DNA of 64,000 nucleotides, taken from positions 1,227,349-1,291,348 of the forward strand of contig LNAC01000377.1 in NCBI GenBank assembly GCA_002007465.1, written 5' to 3'. Within the stretch, counting starts at the first letter, position 1; every line of letters begins with the position of its first letter. This DNA comes from Ailurus styani. Lineage: Eukaryota > Chordata > Mammalia > Carnivora > Ailuridae. The notes beneath the pieces were generated by a model that had not been told where the DNA came from, did no database searches, and was given only the letters and a program-made list of their open reading frames with translations. Of this stretch, positions 45,810-59,259 are shown piece after piece. Both the position numbers and the translations under genes were made by a program.

Positions 45810-47500
45810 CACAGTTTGAAATGATAATTTTTATATGTTGTATTAAATAAACTATATTATTTAAATTAATTTCACCTGCTTCTTTTTACCTTTTTAAACA
45901 TGTACTACACATGTAACTTACAAGCACACCCTGTAGAGCATTTCTACTGAACAGTGTCACCTACAGCATCGAGTCACCACAGATCCTATTCCTTTGCTCA
46001 TTCACACCTGCTCTGGACCAAGTCCAGTGCCAAGGCAGGCAGGGATGAATCAAACACAGACACAGCCTCAGACAGATGAAGGTCTAGGTCCAAGAGACAA
46101 GCCAAGGCAGACTTGAAAACACTATAGGATTTCAGTATCTAGGTAATCTCAGTGACTTCCTTGTTTGTGAGTGTCCATGTGGTGCCTTTCTCATTAGTCT
46201 GAGGGCAGAACCTTTCCAGAGCACATTTAGAAATACGTGGGGGTGTTTGAAGAGGTCAGAATTGGGGGTCAGCATTTCACATGCAAGAGCCAGGGAAGGT
46301 AAGCATCCCACACTGAAGACAGTCCCACATGAGAATTATCTTGTCCAAAATAGCAGTAGTGTACCTGTTGAGAAACCCAGTAGAGGAAGAATGACACACC
46401 TGTTTCTGCCCGCTGGATAAGGACTCTGTGGCCTATTCACCAACCCATACAGAAGTAGCACCAATATATCTATGCAGCTAAGAACAAGGAGCTCCCTGGA
46501 GGACTGAATCTCATAACCCAATTCCATATCTCCTTAAAGGTAGGAAAACTACCCTGGGACAGTTAAGGATACCCAAGGGTTTGGCTCCCAGCAGGAAATT
46601 TGTCTGATTATGAAGACTGCCAAAGACAGCGTTCACTTAGCCCAGGCTAATTAACCATCTGGGAGCCTGTACCCAGAGTTCAGGGCACCACTCTCTAGCA
46701 TCAGACTCTAAAATGCCACAGGAACAGCCCACTTCTGGAGGTGGTTCTCAGTGAAAATGAGTCATCCCTTTGGTCTGATCTCAGGGGCTGGAGCTATGGG
46801 AGATGAGGAGTGTGGATGGGGGTCCTAACATAACTTCAGCTAAGGACAAGTCCTCAAGCTCCACAGAGCCCCAGAAAGCCTTAGCTGAGCACCAGGTCAA
46901 GGTGTAAGGACTCTGAGATAGGTGAGTATCACTGCTAGCTTGTGAAAGGATCAGAAATCCCTTCCTAGAACAAGGTTCAGTGGTTCAGGCAAGAGACGAT
47001 AGATGCCTACATCACAACAGTATCTGGGAGAAATGCGGGTGGAAGAGGCTTAAAATATATTGTTGAGGTGGAATTCAGAGGACTTTCTGACACATTTGAT
47101 AAGAAGAATTAAGGGACCTGGAACAAACAGCCAAATGGTAGAATAGGGCAGGAATAACTTCTTGAGAAACTTGTCAGTGAAGGGGAGAAGAGGGATGAGG
47201 CAGCAGCTGCAAGAGAAAAGTATGTCAAAGAAAGTTTTATTTTAAAGATGCAAGAAGATGGAGCCCTACCTTCCATGGGAATCCCCAAAGGAGGGGAGTG
47301 ACTCAAGGAATAAGATTCCTGTGGAGGAGAGAGGGATTAGGGTCAGGAATAGGGGTGGAGTGGGATATTTGGAGATTGACTCCCTCAGTGCCTGGTATCA
47401 TGAGCTTCCAGCCAACTAGATATTTGAAGTGATGCTCCTTGGGCCTCATCCCTTTTCCTTCCTGCTCACAGTTGTTTTTTTGTGTTGCTGTTTTTTTTAA
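45810..47500. other. Intergenic, nothing firmly recognised
   Basis: No gene. Parts of 46200-47400 could be decayed L1 5' region in view of the L1 that follows, but I cannot support that. Confidence 0.3.
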
Positions 47501-48609
47501 TTAAGCTATGTGCTATTTACCACAGAAGCTTTTAAAAAGGTGATAGAAAAATTGAAAGCAGAAAGATAGAAAAGATATGCTAAGATAGAAAAGAAAATGC
47601 TAAGCAAAAGAAAGCTGGTGTAATAATAGACAAAGTAAACTTTAGGGCAAAAAAACTTTCTAGAGATAAAGAGGATGCGTATATAAACATAAAAGATAAT
47701 TTTCACCAGCCAGATATACCAATTATAGCGCTGTATGCTCCTCATAACATAGCATGAAAGTATATAAAGCAAAAATTTCTAGAACTCTAAGGAGAAACTG
47801 ACAAATTCATAATAAGGAAAAGGATTCTAACACATATCTTTACATTACTGAAAGGTCAAGCAGACCAATCAGTAAGAATTTAGATTTGAACAAAGTTGAC
47901 TATGAACTTGATAAAGTGAACATATATAGAATCACTGCCCTCAGCAGAGAAGACGCATTCTTTTCAAACACAGAGATACTATTGATGAAAAATTGCCAGA
48001 AAATAGGTCATAAAGCAGATCTCAACAATTTCAAAGGATGGCTATCATACAGACCACATTCTCTGACTATAATGAAGTTAAATTAGAAATCAAGCTGAGA
48101 TAAATTTTAAAAATATAAAAGTTTATCCAACAACCACCAATTTTTTGGGAATTAAGGAATATACTTCCATAATAATTAAAAGGAATAATAATAGAAATTA
48201 CAAATTATTTAGAACAGGACATATTTAGAAATAGTACACATCAGAACATGTGGAGTGAAATTTAAAAAGCATTTATGATTAGAAAAAATAAAGTCTTAAA
48301 TTTAATGAGCTTAAAAATTGAGAAAAATAAGCTGAGGTTAGCAGAAAAAAAGAAAACAATAACTATTAGACTGGATATAAATCAAATAAGGATAGAAAAA
48401 ACAATTGAAAAAAATCAACACAATCAAGAGTAGGTTTTAAAGAAAATACAATTGGTAAATACTGAGCTAGACTAATAGAAAAAAGAGTAAAGACTCAAAT
48501 AGAATCAGAAATGATAGAGGAGACAATATGACAGAGAAATTAAAAGAAATTAAAAAGAACATAAGAATTACTATAAACAATTACATACCAACAAATTGCA
48601 TAATCTAGA

Positions 48610-48985
48610 AATGGATAGATTCTTAGAAGAATGGATAAATTAGAAAGAAGAATTTCTTTCTAATTAAAAATTAGAAATCTAGGGTGCCTGGGTGGCTCAG
48701 TGGGTTAAAGCCTCTGCCTTCAGCTCAGGTCATGATCTCAGGGTCCTGGGATCGAGGCCCGCATCGGGCTCCCTGCTCAGCAGGGAGCCTGCTTCCTCCT
48801 CTCTCTCTGCCTGCCTCTCTGCCCACTTGTGATCTCTCTCTGTCAAATAAATAAATAAAATATTTTTAAAAAAAGAAATTAGAAATCTAATTCTAATTCT
48901 AATCTAAAATTAATTTAGAAATACTTCTAAATTAGAAATTAGAGTTTCTTCTAAATTCTTAGAAGAAATGGGTAAATTCTTAGAA
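48610..48985. repeat. Cryptic TTAGAAAT/TTCTAA repeats around a SINE
   Basis: Short words (attagaaa, ttctaatt, attcttagaa) recur on both strands on each side of the SINE at 48682. The L1 text 'ggataaattcttagaa' appears at both ends of the patch. It looks like slippage expansion within L1. Confidence 0.6.
48682..48875 (+). mobile_element. CanSINE, young
   Basis: Full-length SINE with a perfect 14-bp duplication (aaattagaaatcta) at 48668-48681 and 48876-48889. Confidence 0.97.
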
Positions 48986-50622
48986 ACCCATAACCTACCA
49001 AAATGAATCAAGAAGAAATAAAAATCCTGAACAAATAACAAATAGAGTTTGAATCAGTAACCAAAAACCTCCCACCAAAGACAGAGTAGGACCAGAGGGC
49101 TTCATGGGTGAATTCTACCAAACACCGAAAGAAGAACTAAAACCAAACCTTCTTAAAATTGCCCAAAAAAGTAAAACAAGAGGGAACACTTGCAAACTCA
49201 TTTTATGAGGCTAGTATCACCCTGATACCAAATCCAAAAAAGCTGCTATGAGAAAAAACAAAAACAAAAACTGCAACCCCATATCCCTGGTGAACATGGA
49301 TTCAAAAATCCTCAATACAAATTCTAAAAGACTGAATTCAACATCACATTAAAAGGATTATAGACTGCAACAAGGCAGACTTATTCCTAGAATGCAAAGA
49401 TGGTTCAACATGCAAAAATCAATCAATATAATACACCATGTCAACAAAATGAAGGACAAAAAAATATGATCATCTCAAATGACTCAGGAGAAGCATTTGA
49501 CAAAATTCAACACCCTTTCATTGTAAAAACTCTCAACAAAATAAAAACAGAAGGAAACTACTTCAAGATACTAAAACTCATATATGAAAAGGCCACAGCA
49601 AACATCCCACCCAGTTGTAAAAGACTGAAAGCTTTTTCTCTAAGGTCAGAAACAAGGCAAAGATGCCCCCTTTCAGCATAGTACTGGAAGTTCTAATGAG
49701 AGAAATTAGGAAAGAAAAAGAAATAAAGGCATCTTAACTGGAAAGAAAGAAGTAAAATTATCTCTATTGGCAGATATAATCTTATATTTAGAAAACCCCC
49801 CCAAAAAAAAAAGACTCCACAAAAAAAGCCATTAGCACTATAAACGAATTCAGCAACATAGCAGAACATAGCAGGATACTATAAACAAAAGTCAACACAC
49901 AAAAATCAGTTGCATTTCTATACAAGAACATCTGAAAGGAAATCACAAAAATAAGTCCATTTACAATAGCATCACAAAGAATAAAATACTTAGAAATTTA
50001 CTTACCCAAGGAAGTGAAAGACTTGCACAATAAAAACTACAAAAATTGCTCAAAGAAATGCAAATAAACATAAATAAATAAAAACACTTCTTGTGTTCCT
50101 GGATTGGAAGACTTAACATACTTTAAATATCAAAACTACCCAAAGTGCCCTACAGATTCAATGCAATCCCTAAGAAAATCCCAATGACGTGTTTCGCAGA
50201 AATAGAAAAACTCATCCTAAAATTCAATGGAATCTCAAAGAATAGCAAGTAGCCAAAACAATCCTGAAAAAGAAGAGAAGGAAGACAAAACTGGAAGACT
50301 CACACTTCCTGATTCCAAAACCCACTACAAAGTTACAGCAATCAAAACAGTATGGCACTGGCAAAAAAAAAAAAGAAATCTATAGACCAGTAGAATAAAA
50401 TAGAGAGCCCAGAAAAAAAAACCCACACATATGATCAAATGACTATTGACAAGGGTGCCAAGATCATTCAGTGGGGAAAGGATAGTCTTTTCAACAAATG
50501 GCCCTGGAAAAGCTGTGTATCTACATGAAAAGAATAAAGTTAAACCCTTACCTAAAACCATAAACAAAAATTAACTCAAAATGGATCAAAGACCTAAATG
50601 TAAGACCTGAAACAATAAAACT

Positions 50623-50819
50623 CTTTTTTTCCCAAAGATTTTATTTATTTATTTGACACACGGAGAGAAATCACAAGTAAGCAGAGAGGCAGGCAGAGAG
50701 AGAGGAGGTAGCAGGCTCCCCACCGAGCAGGGAGCTGGATGCGGGGCTCGATCCCAGGACCCTGAGATCGTGAACTGAGCCGAAGGCAGAGGCCTTAACC
50801 CACTGAGCCACCCAGGTCC
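50623..50819 (-). mobile_element. CanSINE, minus strand
   Basis: Full-length reversed SINE with a perfect 17-bp duplication (cctgaaacaataaaact) at 50606-50622 and 50820-50836. Confidence 0.97.
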
Positions 50820-51135
50820 CCTGAAACAATAAAACTTGTAAAAGAAAACATAGGACAAAAGTTTCATGACATTGTATTTGGCAATAATCTCTTAGATAGA
50901 ACACCAAGGACATAGATAACAACGACAAAAAAAAAATTAGACAAACTGGACCCCATGAGAATTTTAAAACTTTGTATATCAAAAAAACACTACCTACAGA
51001 GTATCAAGGTAGCCTATAAAGCGGGAAGAAATATTTGCCAATCATATATCTGATAAAGGATTAATATCCAGAATCTCTAGAGACCTTTTAAAACTCAACA
51101 ACAAAAAAACAATTTAATTTTAAAATGGGCATAGG

Positions 51136-51576
51136 CATCAGAAAAGATGAATACCTACCATTTGCATCAACATGGATGGAACTGGAGGGGATTATGCTAA
51201 GTGAAATAAGTCAAGCAGAGAAAGACAATTATCATATAGTTTCACTCATATGTGGAACGTAAGGAATAGCACGGAGGACCATAGGGGAAGGAAGGGAAAA
51301 CTGAATGGGAAGAAATCAGAGAGGGAGATAAACCATGAGAGACTCTGGACTCCCGGAAACAAACTGAGGGTTACAGAAGGGAGGGGGGTAGGGGGATGGG
51401 GTAGCAGGGGGATGGGTATTAAGGAGGGCTGGTGCTGCAATGAGCACTGTGTGTTATACACAACTAATGAGTCGCTGAACACTACATCAAAAACAAATGA
51501 TGTACTATATGTTGGCTAACTGAACATAACAAAAAAAAGCTATTTCTCAATAAATAAATAAATAAAATTAAAAAAT
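51136..51576 (+). mobile_element. Young L1 3' end, 5' truncated
   Basis: A carnivore L1 tail of about 440 bp (ATGGATGGAACTGGAGG near 51172, G-rich 3' UTR near 51380, AATAAA-rich end near 51550). It is inserted in older L1 with a duplication (aaaatgggcatagg / aaaagtgggcatagg) at 51122-51135 and 51577-51591. Confidence 0.93.
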
Positions 51577-52189
51577 AAAAGTGGGCATAGGACTTGTACC
51601 AACATTTCTCCAAGATGATATATAAATGGTTAATAAGCACATGAAAGGATGCTCAATATCACAAATCATTAGGAATTTGTAAATCAAAACCATAATGAGA
51701 TACCACCTGATGCCCATTATGATGGCTACTATTAAGGAAAAAAAATGGAAATGAACAAGTGTTGGCAAGCATGTGGAGAAATTGGAACCCTTGCGTACGG
51801 TTGATGGGAGTATAAAACAATAGTACAGCCACTGTAGAAAATAGTGGAGGCTCCTCAAAATTTTGGAGGTTCCTCAAAAAAATTTTACAAAGAACTGTCA
51901 TACCAGCCAGCAACTCCACTTTGGGAATATACCCCAAAAAATTGAAAGCAGGGTTAACGTGAGCATAACGGCGCTGTTCACAGCAGCTAAAACATGGGAG
52001 CAACTCAAGTTTCCATCAGCTGATGAATGTATAAACAAGATGTGGTTATGTCCGTACAATGGAATATTAGTCAGTCTTTAAAAAGGAAGGCATTCTGCAA
52101 TGGTGACAACATGGATGAACCTTGAAGGCATTATGCTAACTGGAATAAACTGATTGAAATAAGCTGAAAAAAGATAAATACAGTATATT

Positions 52190-52635
52190 GCCACACAGTA
52201 GGCTCATCTTCTTATTTATAATTCTCTACTGTCTTGTCTATGAACTCAGTTTCCATTTACCACCTCTGGGAATGATGATGATGGAGGGGCTGAAGGAGTT
52301 ACTGAGAAGATGTCAGCTGGGCTTGGCGGCTCCCCATTCCTCCCGGGACTTCTCTGTGTGTCTCTGGTTCAAGCAGTGACAATTACTGACTCAGTTTGAG
52401 GGCAAGTATCTCCCAAGCCCACCACCTGGACCTGCTTGTTTGCTGTTACAAGCTCCTTGTAACTGTTGCCTGTGAGCTGAGAACCCCCAAAACCACTGTC
52501 CTTTTTGCAGTAACCCCTTCCTTACTTTGTTTGGCTGTGGTTTCCTCTAACAATCCAATCTCAATTGCTTACCGTTTCTCAGCAATTCCTCAACATTTCT
52601 GGTCTGCTTGTAGCACTGTCTCTGATTTTTCAGGG
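52190..52635. other. Intergenic, nothing recognised
   Basis: Unique-looking DNA. Frames up to 84 codons have no motif. Confidence 0.35.
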
Positions 52636-52649
52636 CTGTTAAGAATTTA

Positions 52650-52857
52650 GGTACACCTGGGTGGCTCAGTTGGTTGAGCGCCTGCCTTTGGCTCAGGTCA
52701 TGATCCCACAGTCCTGGGATCAAGTCCCGCATCTGGCTCCTTGCTCAGTGGGAAGCCTGCTTCTCCCTCTCCCTCTGTCTGCCCCTCCCCAGCTTGTGCG
52801 CTCTCTCTCTCTCTCTCTCTGACAAAGAAATAAAATCTTAAAAAAAAAAAAAAAAAG
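52650..52857 (+). mobile_element. CanSINE, hit by a second SINE in its tail
   Basis: Older SINE. Its duplication ttaagaattta lies at 52639-52649 and 53076-53086, outside both SINEs, so the second copy inserted in the A-tail of this one. Confidence 0.93.
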
Positions 52858-53070
52858 AGGGGCGCCTGGGTGGCTCGGTCGCTAAGCATCTGCCTTCGGC
52901 TCAGGTCATGATCCCGGGGTCCTGGGATCAAGCCCCACATCGGGCTCCCCACTCAACGGGAAGCCTGCTTCTCCCTCTCCCACTCCCCCTGCTTGTGTTC
53001 CTTCTCTCGCTATGTTTCTCTCTGTCAAATAAATAAATAAAATCTTTTAAAAAAATTAAAAAACAAAAAA
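52858..53070 (+). mobile_element. CanSINE inserted in SINE A-tail
   Basis: Full-length copy with its own head and tail. The A-rich flanks (aaaaaagag / aaaaaaaaga) are the likely duplication. Confidence 0.93.
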
Positions 53071-53089
53071 AAGAATTAAGAATTTATTT

Positions 53090-53685
53090 TTATTTAAACA
53101 TGTACACGCTCTATCTTCTATAACTTTTTGGTAAGACCTCCACACACGTATTGAGTCTCCAAACTTGGCTAGTGCCAAGGACTCAAGATCTAACTTTCTG
53201 GACCAAAGATGAAATACAGTTTTCTGATTTGTAAATTTATTCATATGAAAGGCCATCCAGATTCATAAAAGTGAAAGCATATTTGAGGTTTTGGCCTCAT
53301 TAGAAATGACATAAAGATAATATAAAGCGTAGAGAAAGGACATATTAGTAAATCGACTGCTGGATTCTGAGAGAATAGATTCTTTTAATACAGACTTGGT
53401 CTCTCCCCTCAGGCTCTCCTAGCAATTAGAAGCTAGTAAAGGATACAGAGCCACAAAACTGGGGCACACAGATTTTATGTCCCCCAGATTCCTCGATCTG
53501 TCGTCCTGCTGCCAGAGTGATCTCCCTCGGCCTGAGCCCTGGAATTCAGGACTTCATAGAAGTTCCAACCACCTCCTCTCACCTTCCCAAAGGTCATCAA
53601 GAATGGCCTCATGTCCACCAGGTGGAGCCCAGGAGCTAGAGCCCATCAGATCACCCCCCAAATCAATCTTGCACCTATGACAAGA
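53090..53685. other. Intergenic, nothing recognised
   Basis: No gene or named repeat is recognised. Confidence 0.35.
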
Positions 53686-53689
53686 AGAA

Positions 53690-54885
53690 AACACTAAGAG
53701 GAAGAAGGGTATATCCCAGATACAAGGAGAATTTGACATTGGGGAAGAACATATATTGATGGAAATCACTTCACTAACATATTAAAAGGAGAAGAGCTAT
53801 ATGCCCAGGACATTTAGTAAAAGACCTGGATTGGTGGAGAGAGAATGTTCCTGGATGAGAAAACTTGATTTTATGATTCTATAATGTCAATTCTGCCCTT
53901 CAAATCTGTCAATGAATTAAAGACAAAATCCCAGAAGAGATTTCTTGAAATTTGACAAGCTGACTGCAAAATTCTTCTGGAAAAGGGAATGTGCTAGAAT
54001 AACGAGGACACTATTGAAGAGGGCTAGTAAGAGGGAATCTGACTCTCAGGGTCCTGGGGTGGAGGCCCGCATTGCGCTCCCTGCTCAGCGGGGAGCCTGC
54101 TTCCTCTCTCTCTGCCTCTCTGCCTACTTGTGATCTGATATCTCTCTCTGTGTCAAATAAAAAAAAATTTAAAAAAGAGGGAATCTGACCCAGCAGATAT
54201 CAATACACACTAGTAATCTACAATAATTAAAATAGTGTGGTATGAAGGTTGTAAGAGACAATAAAATATATTTAAGACCTAACATTATGTCTAGAAAGAG
54301 ATCCATAAATATTCGAAAAATGAGTGTTGATTAAGAGTGCTGCAACAAATGTAATGCTGGAAAATGCAAGTAACCTAGTCACAGAAAACACATCTGAGGT
54401 GGCCTGGTTGGGGGAGGGGGAGAATGGATTACCCCGGGGCATGAGGAAACTTTGGGGATAACATATAAATTCTCAGTCTTGATTGTATTGATGGTTTCAT
54501 GACCGTACCCTTATGTTAAAATTCATCAAGTTACATGATTTAAGTATATGCAATTGTACATCACTTATGGTCAATAAGACCGCAACAAGAAAGCATGCTT
54601 AAAAGACATATTTACATATGATTACAAAATCAATCTCTCTGTGTAGATATGAATATGTAAATGACAGGAAAAGTATCTAGATAGACATACATAAAACCAG
54701 AGCACTGGTTACCTCTGGGGAGTTGGGAAGAGGCAACATGAAAAGGGGGTGTGACTTGTACACCATATATTTATATATTCTTCGTGTTTTTTTTATAAAA
54801 TGTTCTGTGTGTGTAACTTGTATAAATACATAAAAAGCTAATAAAAGCACGTGTGTTTTAAAACAGTTAAATAAAAATCCAACAA
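53690..54885 (+). mobile_element. Old L1M 3' region, split by a truncated SINE
   Basis: 'tttgacaagctgactgcaaa' near 53950, 'aataattaaaatagtgtggt' near 54222 and 'agcactggttacctctgggg' near 54701 are L1 text. The SINE at 54044 interrupts it. Confidence 0.7.
54044..54175 (+). mobile_element. CanSINE, 5' truncated (132 bp)
   Basis: Lacks the tRNA-like head and begins at the 'ctcagggtcctgggg' core. A perfect 14-bp duplication (agagggaatctgac) lies at 54030-54043 and 54176-54189, so it was truncated at insertion rather than deleted later. Confidence 0.95.
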
Positions 54886-54889
54886 CAAC

Positions 54890-57800
54890 AATATGCAGTT
54901 TCAAAATACAATGACCGTATTTGATAATGAGGCCCTCGAGCCCACAGAGGCATGGCCTCTGAGAACTGGAAGGAACCTCAAGGAGCCACCATCAGTTTAC
55001 CTGCACTGAGCGTGGAGAAGAGGAGTCAGGCACAGTGAGAGGCACCCAGTCACCACCTGACCGGGGCAGACCCACTTTGCACTGACTGAGGGGGATCCAT
55101 TCAAGGGCAGACCCATCAGCGTGGCAGAGCAAACCCGAGACCCTGAGCCAGCCACTTCGCCTCTCTAGGGCAGTTTTCCTGTCCATACAATGAGGGTGCA
55201 CCAGGAGGGTAGATACAGACTCCCTTGCCCTGATATTCTGCGATTCTCTTTGTCTCTCTTCGCCCAATTCCCTCCCTGTTACACTCTTTCCAAATTTTGC
55301 ATTTTCTTGAGATCCCTACAACAGTTGGCAGGACCTCTTACTCCTGGAAAGTAACCCTGCCTACCATTTGTGTACTCACCTGTTCATTATTTTTCAAATT
55401 TATTCACTGAGAAGCGTTCATGTATTCATTTAATTATTCATCCATCCACTCCTTGACTCATTCTGTACACATGCACAAACCACACGGGCTGGGGCTGACC
55501 TGTGAGTGTGGACCCTGACCTTGAGTCACTTTCTCCAACTTTTCCAGACCAATTAAGATTTCCAAAGAGACTCTGTGTAATTGGGTCTTTGGGACATCAT
55601 CCCTGAAGCACCCCAAAGTTTCTAAGCTGGGCGCCTTTCCCCTTCTCCCTCTAAATTGCCTTGGGGATTGCACAGTCCCTTGGCACATAGGGAGCTTTGA
55701 AAGGTGCCTACTCCATTTGGCCTGCCTGCTCCCTGGGAGGCCGTCGGTCACAATGGAGCAGGGAGCTGCCCAGGTCAGGGAGACCCTGGCCGCCCACAGT
55801 AAGCTACTGAGGACTCTGTGCAGCCTTGAGCACATCAGCACCTCCTAATTCCACCAAACCTGACACCCTTTAGAGAACCTCCACTGCATTCTGAGTACTT
55901 TGCCTAATTCCACCCAATTCTAAAAGCTCCACTTAATTCTATCAAGTTGCAAACACTTCCCTGAATTCTGCACAAATCTAGGCATGCGCTCGTAGTTTGG
56001 GAAGCTGGATCAGTGTGAAACCTTGTGTCCTGCCCACCAGGGTTCCCAGGGAGCCCCCTTCTTTGAACGGTGTTCTCCAAGCTGCAGCCAAAGAAGGCTC
56101 CTGGTCTCTGAATAATCTTCCGGGAAACAGGGAACATGGATCGAAAAGAGCCTCGAGGTAAGTAAAAAAGAAGAGATGTGGGGACAGGGGAAGGGGCTTG
56201 GCTGGGAGTCAGGAGCCCCAAGGAATTACTGGAGCCTTGGCTTCCCCCTCCAACTCAGTGTGATGATGCTGGGCACACCCCTTCTCCTCTCTGGCTCCCA
56301 GGTTCCATATGTAAAAAAGGGTGGTCTCCATGAGCTGCAAGACCCTCCTGGCTCTGCCAGGTTGTCATCTAGATGAGGAACAGCTCATGATTGTCACCCA
56401 GCTGCTCACTCCCAGTTGGTCTTACCCCCATGAAGTCACAGCAAGAGAAGAAGAAGTTGGCTGTGGCCAGGCTTGGGGCTTCAGCTTGGCCTTCAGAACC
56501 TGGATGAGGAGGGGAAGGAGGTGGCACCCATACGGGCTGGCAGGGTAGGCAACAGGCAGCCACCTTGGAAATGCCAACACAGGGCCATAGTGCACAAAGG
56601 AGAGAGGGTTCAACCTGGCCCGGGAGAAATAAAAGGCGGCTCCCTGGGAGAGAGGACATCTGCACTGATTTTGAAGTGGCCTATGTCCACGAGTGAGGCG
56701 ACGGCGGAAAGGACACTATGCGCTCTGCAGACAAAGCTTCCTAGCCCTGCTTTGGGAACCACAGTTCCCCAGCATCCAGCCACATCCCTTCTTGGTCCCT
56801 CTTCCTACAGACCCCCATCTCCCCGCTGAAGGAGAGACAGCAGAGCAGGGAGACGCAGCAACTCAGCACTCAGGCTAGAAAGCAGACAAGACGTTGAGCT
56901 AGTGGTTCCGTGACCATGTCCTTGCTCTGATGTTTCTTTCTCCTCCTGGTTTTGCCCAGACAAAGTTTGTTCCCTACCGCAAAGGCTGCTCCTTCTCTAC
57001 TGTACCTCCAGGGCCCCTGCTTGGTCTCCACTCATCCTAGTGGTCCCACTTGGTCGTCTGAAATCCTGTCCACAAGTCTGAGTGTCTGCACTACTGGTGT
57101 GTGTGTTGGAGGGGGTGGGGGAGAGAGAGACAGAGCTAGTGCATAAGAAAGTGAGAGTGCCTGCTCCCCACGTGCATACCTTCATGAACGACTGTACAGG
57201 GACACACAGGATCCTGTGCGTGGCATATATTCGCAGACAGTTGTTTGCGCATACACAGGTCGCTGTGGGTCATATGTGGGGACACGATGTGGGTGTGTGT
57301 ATGCTGAGATAGCAATGGCTGCCCATGTTTGCTAGTGACTTTAGGGGACAGGTTATAGTATGTGGAACCATGCGCAGAGGAAGCTACGGCATGACCCGAG
57401 TCCTGGGGCTGCACGCAATACCCCCTCTCTCCATGCACAGCCCTGACGGATGCTGGTCTGCGGCTATTGACACTCCGTTAAACAGAGGCGCCCCTCCAGG
57501 AGCCCAGGCCTAGGTTTCCCAGCTGCTTCTTGGACAGAGCTTGCGGATCACACTCCCCTGCCCCCACAATATCTCTAGACACAGTGGAGCAGAGGCAAGA
57601 CCTTCTACCTGAGGTCCCAAGGCTAGGGCAGACAGAGCTCTCCCTCTGCAGAAGGGGCCCTTCACCCCTGCCGTGCGCCCAGCACCCTGGGCCCTGTGTT
57701 TGCTCTGTGCGGGAGGGAACCGGCCACAGGGGCACCCAGCCCGTACCTTGCTGGATGGTGCAGGCCCCGTAACACCCAGAGACTCCGCATAAGGAAGGAT

Positions 57801-58870
57801 TCTTGTGACCCTTAGCATGGCTTGACAGAAAGAGAAAAAAAAAAGAAAAGAAAAGAAAAAGGAAGAAGAAAAGTACGTCCACAGGAGAAACAGGCTTCCT
57901 ATCACTAGAGGCCGCAGACAGAAGCAGGATGAGGCTAGGCACGGAAACTGGAGAGGACTTCTGCCTAGAAGTTTGAACTTAGTGGCCTGGGGGCATGTAT
58001 ATCCTCGTTCATTCCCCTAATGCCTATTGTGGTGCTGGTGTGTGGTAGGAACTCAATCTCTTCATTCTGGAACAGATAAACACAGGACAAGTGAAAGGGA
58101 ACTCTCTCACACAGGTGAGGCACTCACAGGAATCGGCGCTGCCTCCAGACCCAGGTGTGGGCAGCGCGTCCCATGGGTTTATTAACATCAATGCCAGGTG
58201 CCTGAAACACTAAGGAAAAGTTCACTTATGCTCGTTACCCAGTGGGAAGATTGAGGGGAGAACGGGGGAGAAAGATGTTCACCCAGTGTGATAAAAGGAC
58301 CACCACCATTCGGGCCTTGTCAGAAACAAACATCTGCTGTGAGCACGATGTGGGTGTCACACAGGTGGGAGGACTGGATTCTAGACTCACCTTGCTGTGG
58401 ACTCACAATGTGATCTGTTTCCTGCCTGCAGGTTCATCAACAGGTGATCCAACAGGTTCACCTCTCAGGGAGCTTTCCATGCTGAGGCCCTACAAAGTCA
58501 TAGGGTCAAGGCAGCTCTGGCTCAGGCCCGGAGAAAATAGGAGTGGGGGGGCCAGGCCAGCTATTCCTTCAAATTGCAGCTGGAAAGCCCACGAGGAAGG
58601 CAGATTCTGAAGGTCAGTCCGCACACAGTAGCTGACGAACAGGCCCTGTGGGGGGACATGTGGATGAGCCCGCTGACAGATTCAGGGTTCAGCAGCCCCT
58701 CCAATGAAAGGCAGTGTATGTCTCATGCACGGAGACCAGAGCTAAGCTGAAGACACAGCCAGACGTCCGCAGGCTGAGAAATAAAGCAGAAGGGCATTCC
58801 CGACAGTGGGAAGAGTGTAAAGCAGCTCAGAGGCTCCCTGAGAGCCAGGAGGACCCTCAGGAACCATCTA
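54890..58870. other. Long interval with MIR remnants and no gene recognised
   Basis: MIR-like reverse patches lie at about 55115-55260 ('gagccagccacttcgcctctc') and 56195-56370 ('ggcttccccctccaactcag', 'ggttccatatgtaaaaaag'). A G-rich GT stretch lies at 57096-57135 and an AAAG-rich tract at 57831-57872. Several 100-155 codon frames overlap on both strands with no domain, and I call none of them. Confidence 0.4.
57831..57872. repeat. A/G-rich (GAAAA)n tract
   Basis: Simple purine repeat. It produces the Phe/Ser-rich artefact frames on the minus strand. Confidence 0.9.
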
Positions 58871-58872
58871 GC

Positions 58873-59016
58873 GCAGGGCCTCTCAAGTTGCTACCGTGGC
58901 CAGTGGAAGCAGCATCACCCAGACGGAGTCAGCAGCTCTGGGGATGGAGCCCAGAAACCTGTGTTGTAACAAACTTTCCAGGAGATTCTGTACACATGAA
59001 GATTTGAGGACCTCTG
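58873..59016 (+). mobile_element. MER5A-like hAT DNA transposon
   Basis: 'agggcctctcaagttg', 'agcagcatcacccagac', 'cagaaacctgtgttgtaaca' and 'gatttgaggacctctg' follow MER5A, with part of the middle deleted. It is non-autonomous and old. Confidence 0.75.
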
Positions 59017-59057
59017 ATTTTCCCCGAACTCTGCTAGTGGGACAGTTACCTGCTAGA

Positions 59058-59249
59058 GGGGCACCTGGGTGACTCTCGGTTTCAGCTCAGGGCATGATCT
59101 CAAGCCCCATGATGAGCAGGTCCATCCTGCGCTCGGCAGGGAGTCTGCCCGAGATTCTCTCTCTCCGTCTTTGCCCCCCACACTTGTGCACTTTCCCCCT
59201 CTCTCTCTCTCTCTCAAATAAATAAATAAAACTTAAAAAAAAAAAGAAT
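59058..59249 (+). mobile_element. CanSINE, diverged
   Basis: SINE with an internal deletion in the head-to-core region. The flanking word acctgct with neighbours is repeated at 59044-59057 and 59250-59265. Confidence 0.88.
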
Positions 59250-59259
59250 ACTTACCTGC

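Larger units (their letters stand above)
47560..52185 (+). mobile_element. Old L1M ORF2 to 3' end, interrupted three times
   Basis: One L1 spread over about 4.6 kb, in order: endonuclease-region text (47.6-48.1 kb), reverse transcriptase (49.4-49.7 kb; the frame 49400-49681 still reads GEAFDKIQHPFIVKTLNK and ETRQRCPLS), ORF2 C-terminus (50.1-51.1 kb) and end (51.6-52.2 kb). All frames are broken. It is interrupted by SINEs at 48682 and 50623 and by a younger L1 3' end at 51136. The RT catalytic region is not intact, so it is immobile. Confidence 0.85.

Noticed and set aside
49400..49681. Reverse transcriptase gene
   Set aside because: It is a decayed L1 ORF2 remnant with changed catalytic surroundings and stops on both sides.
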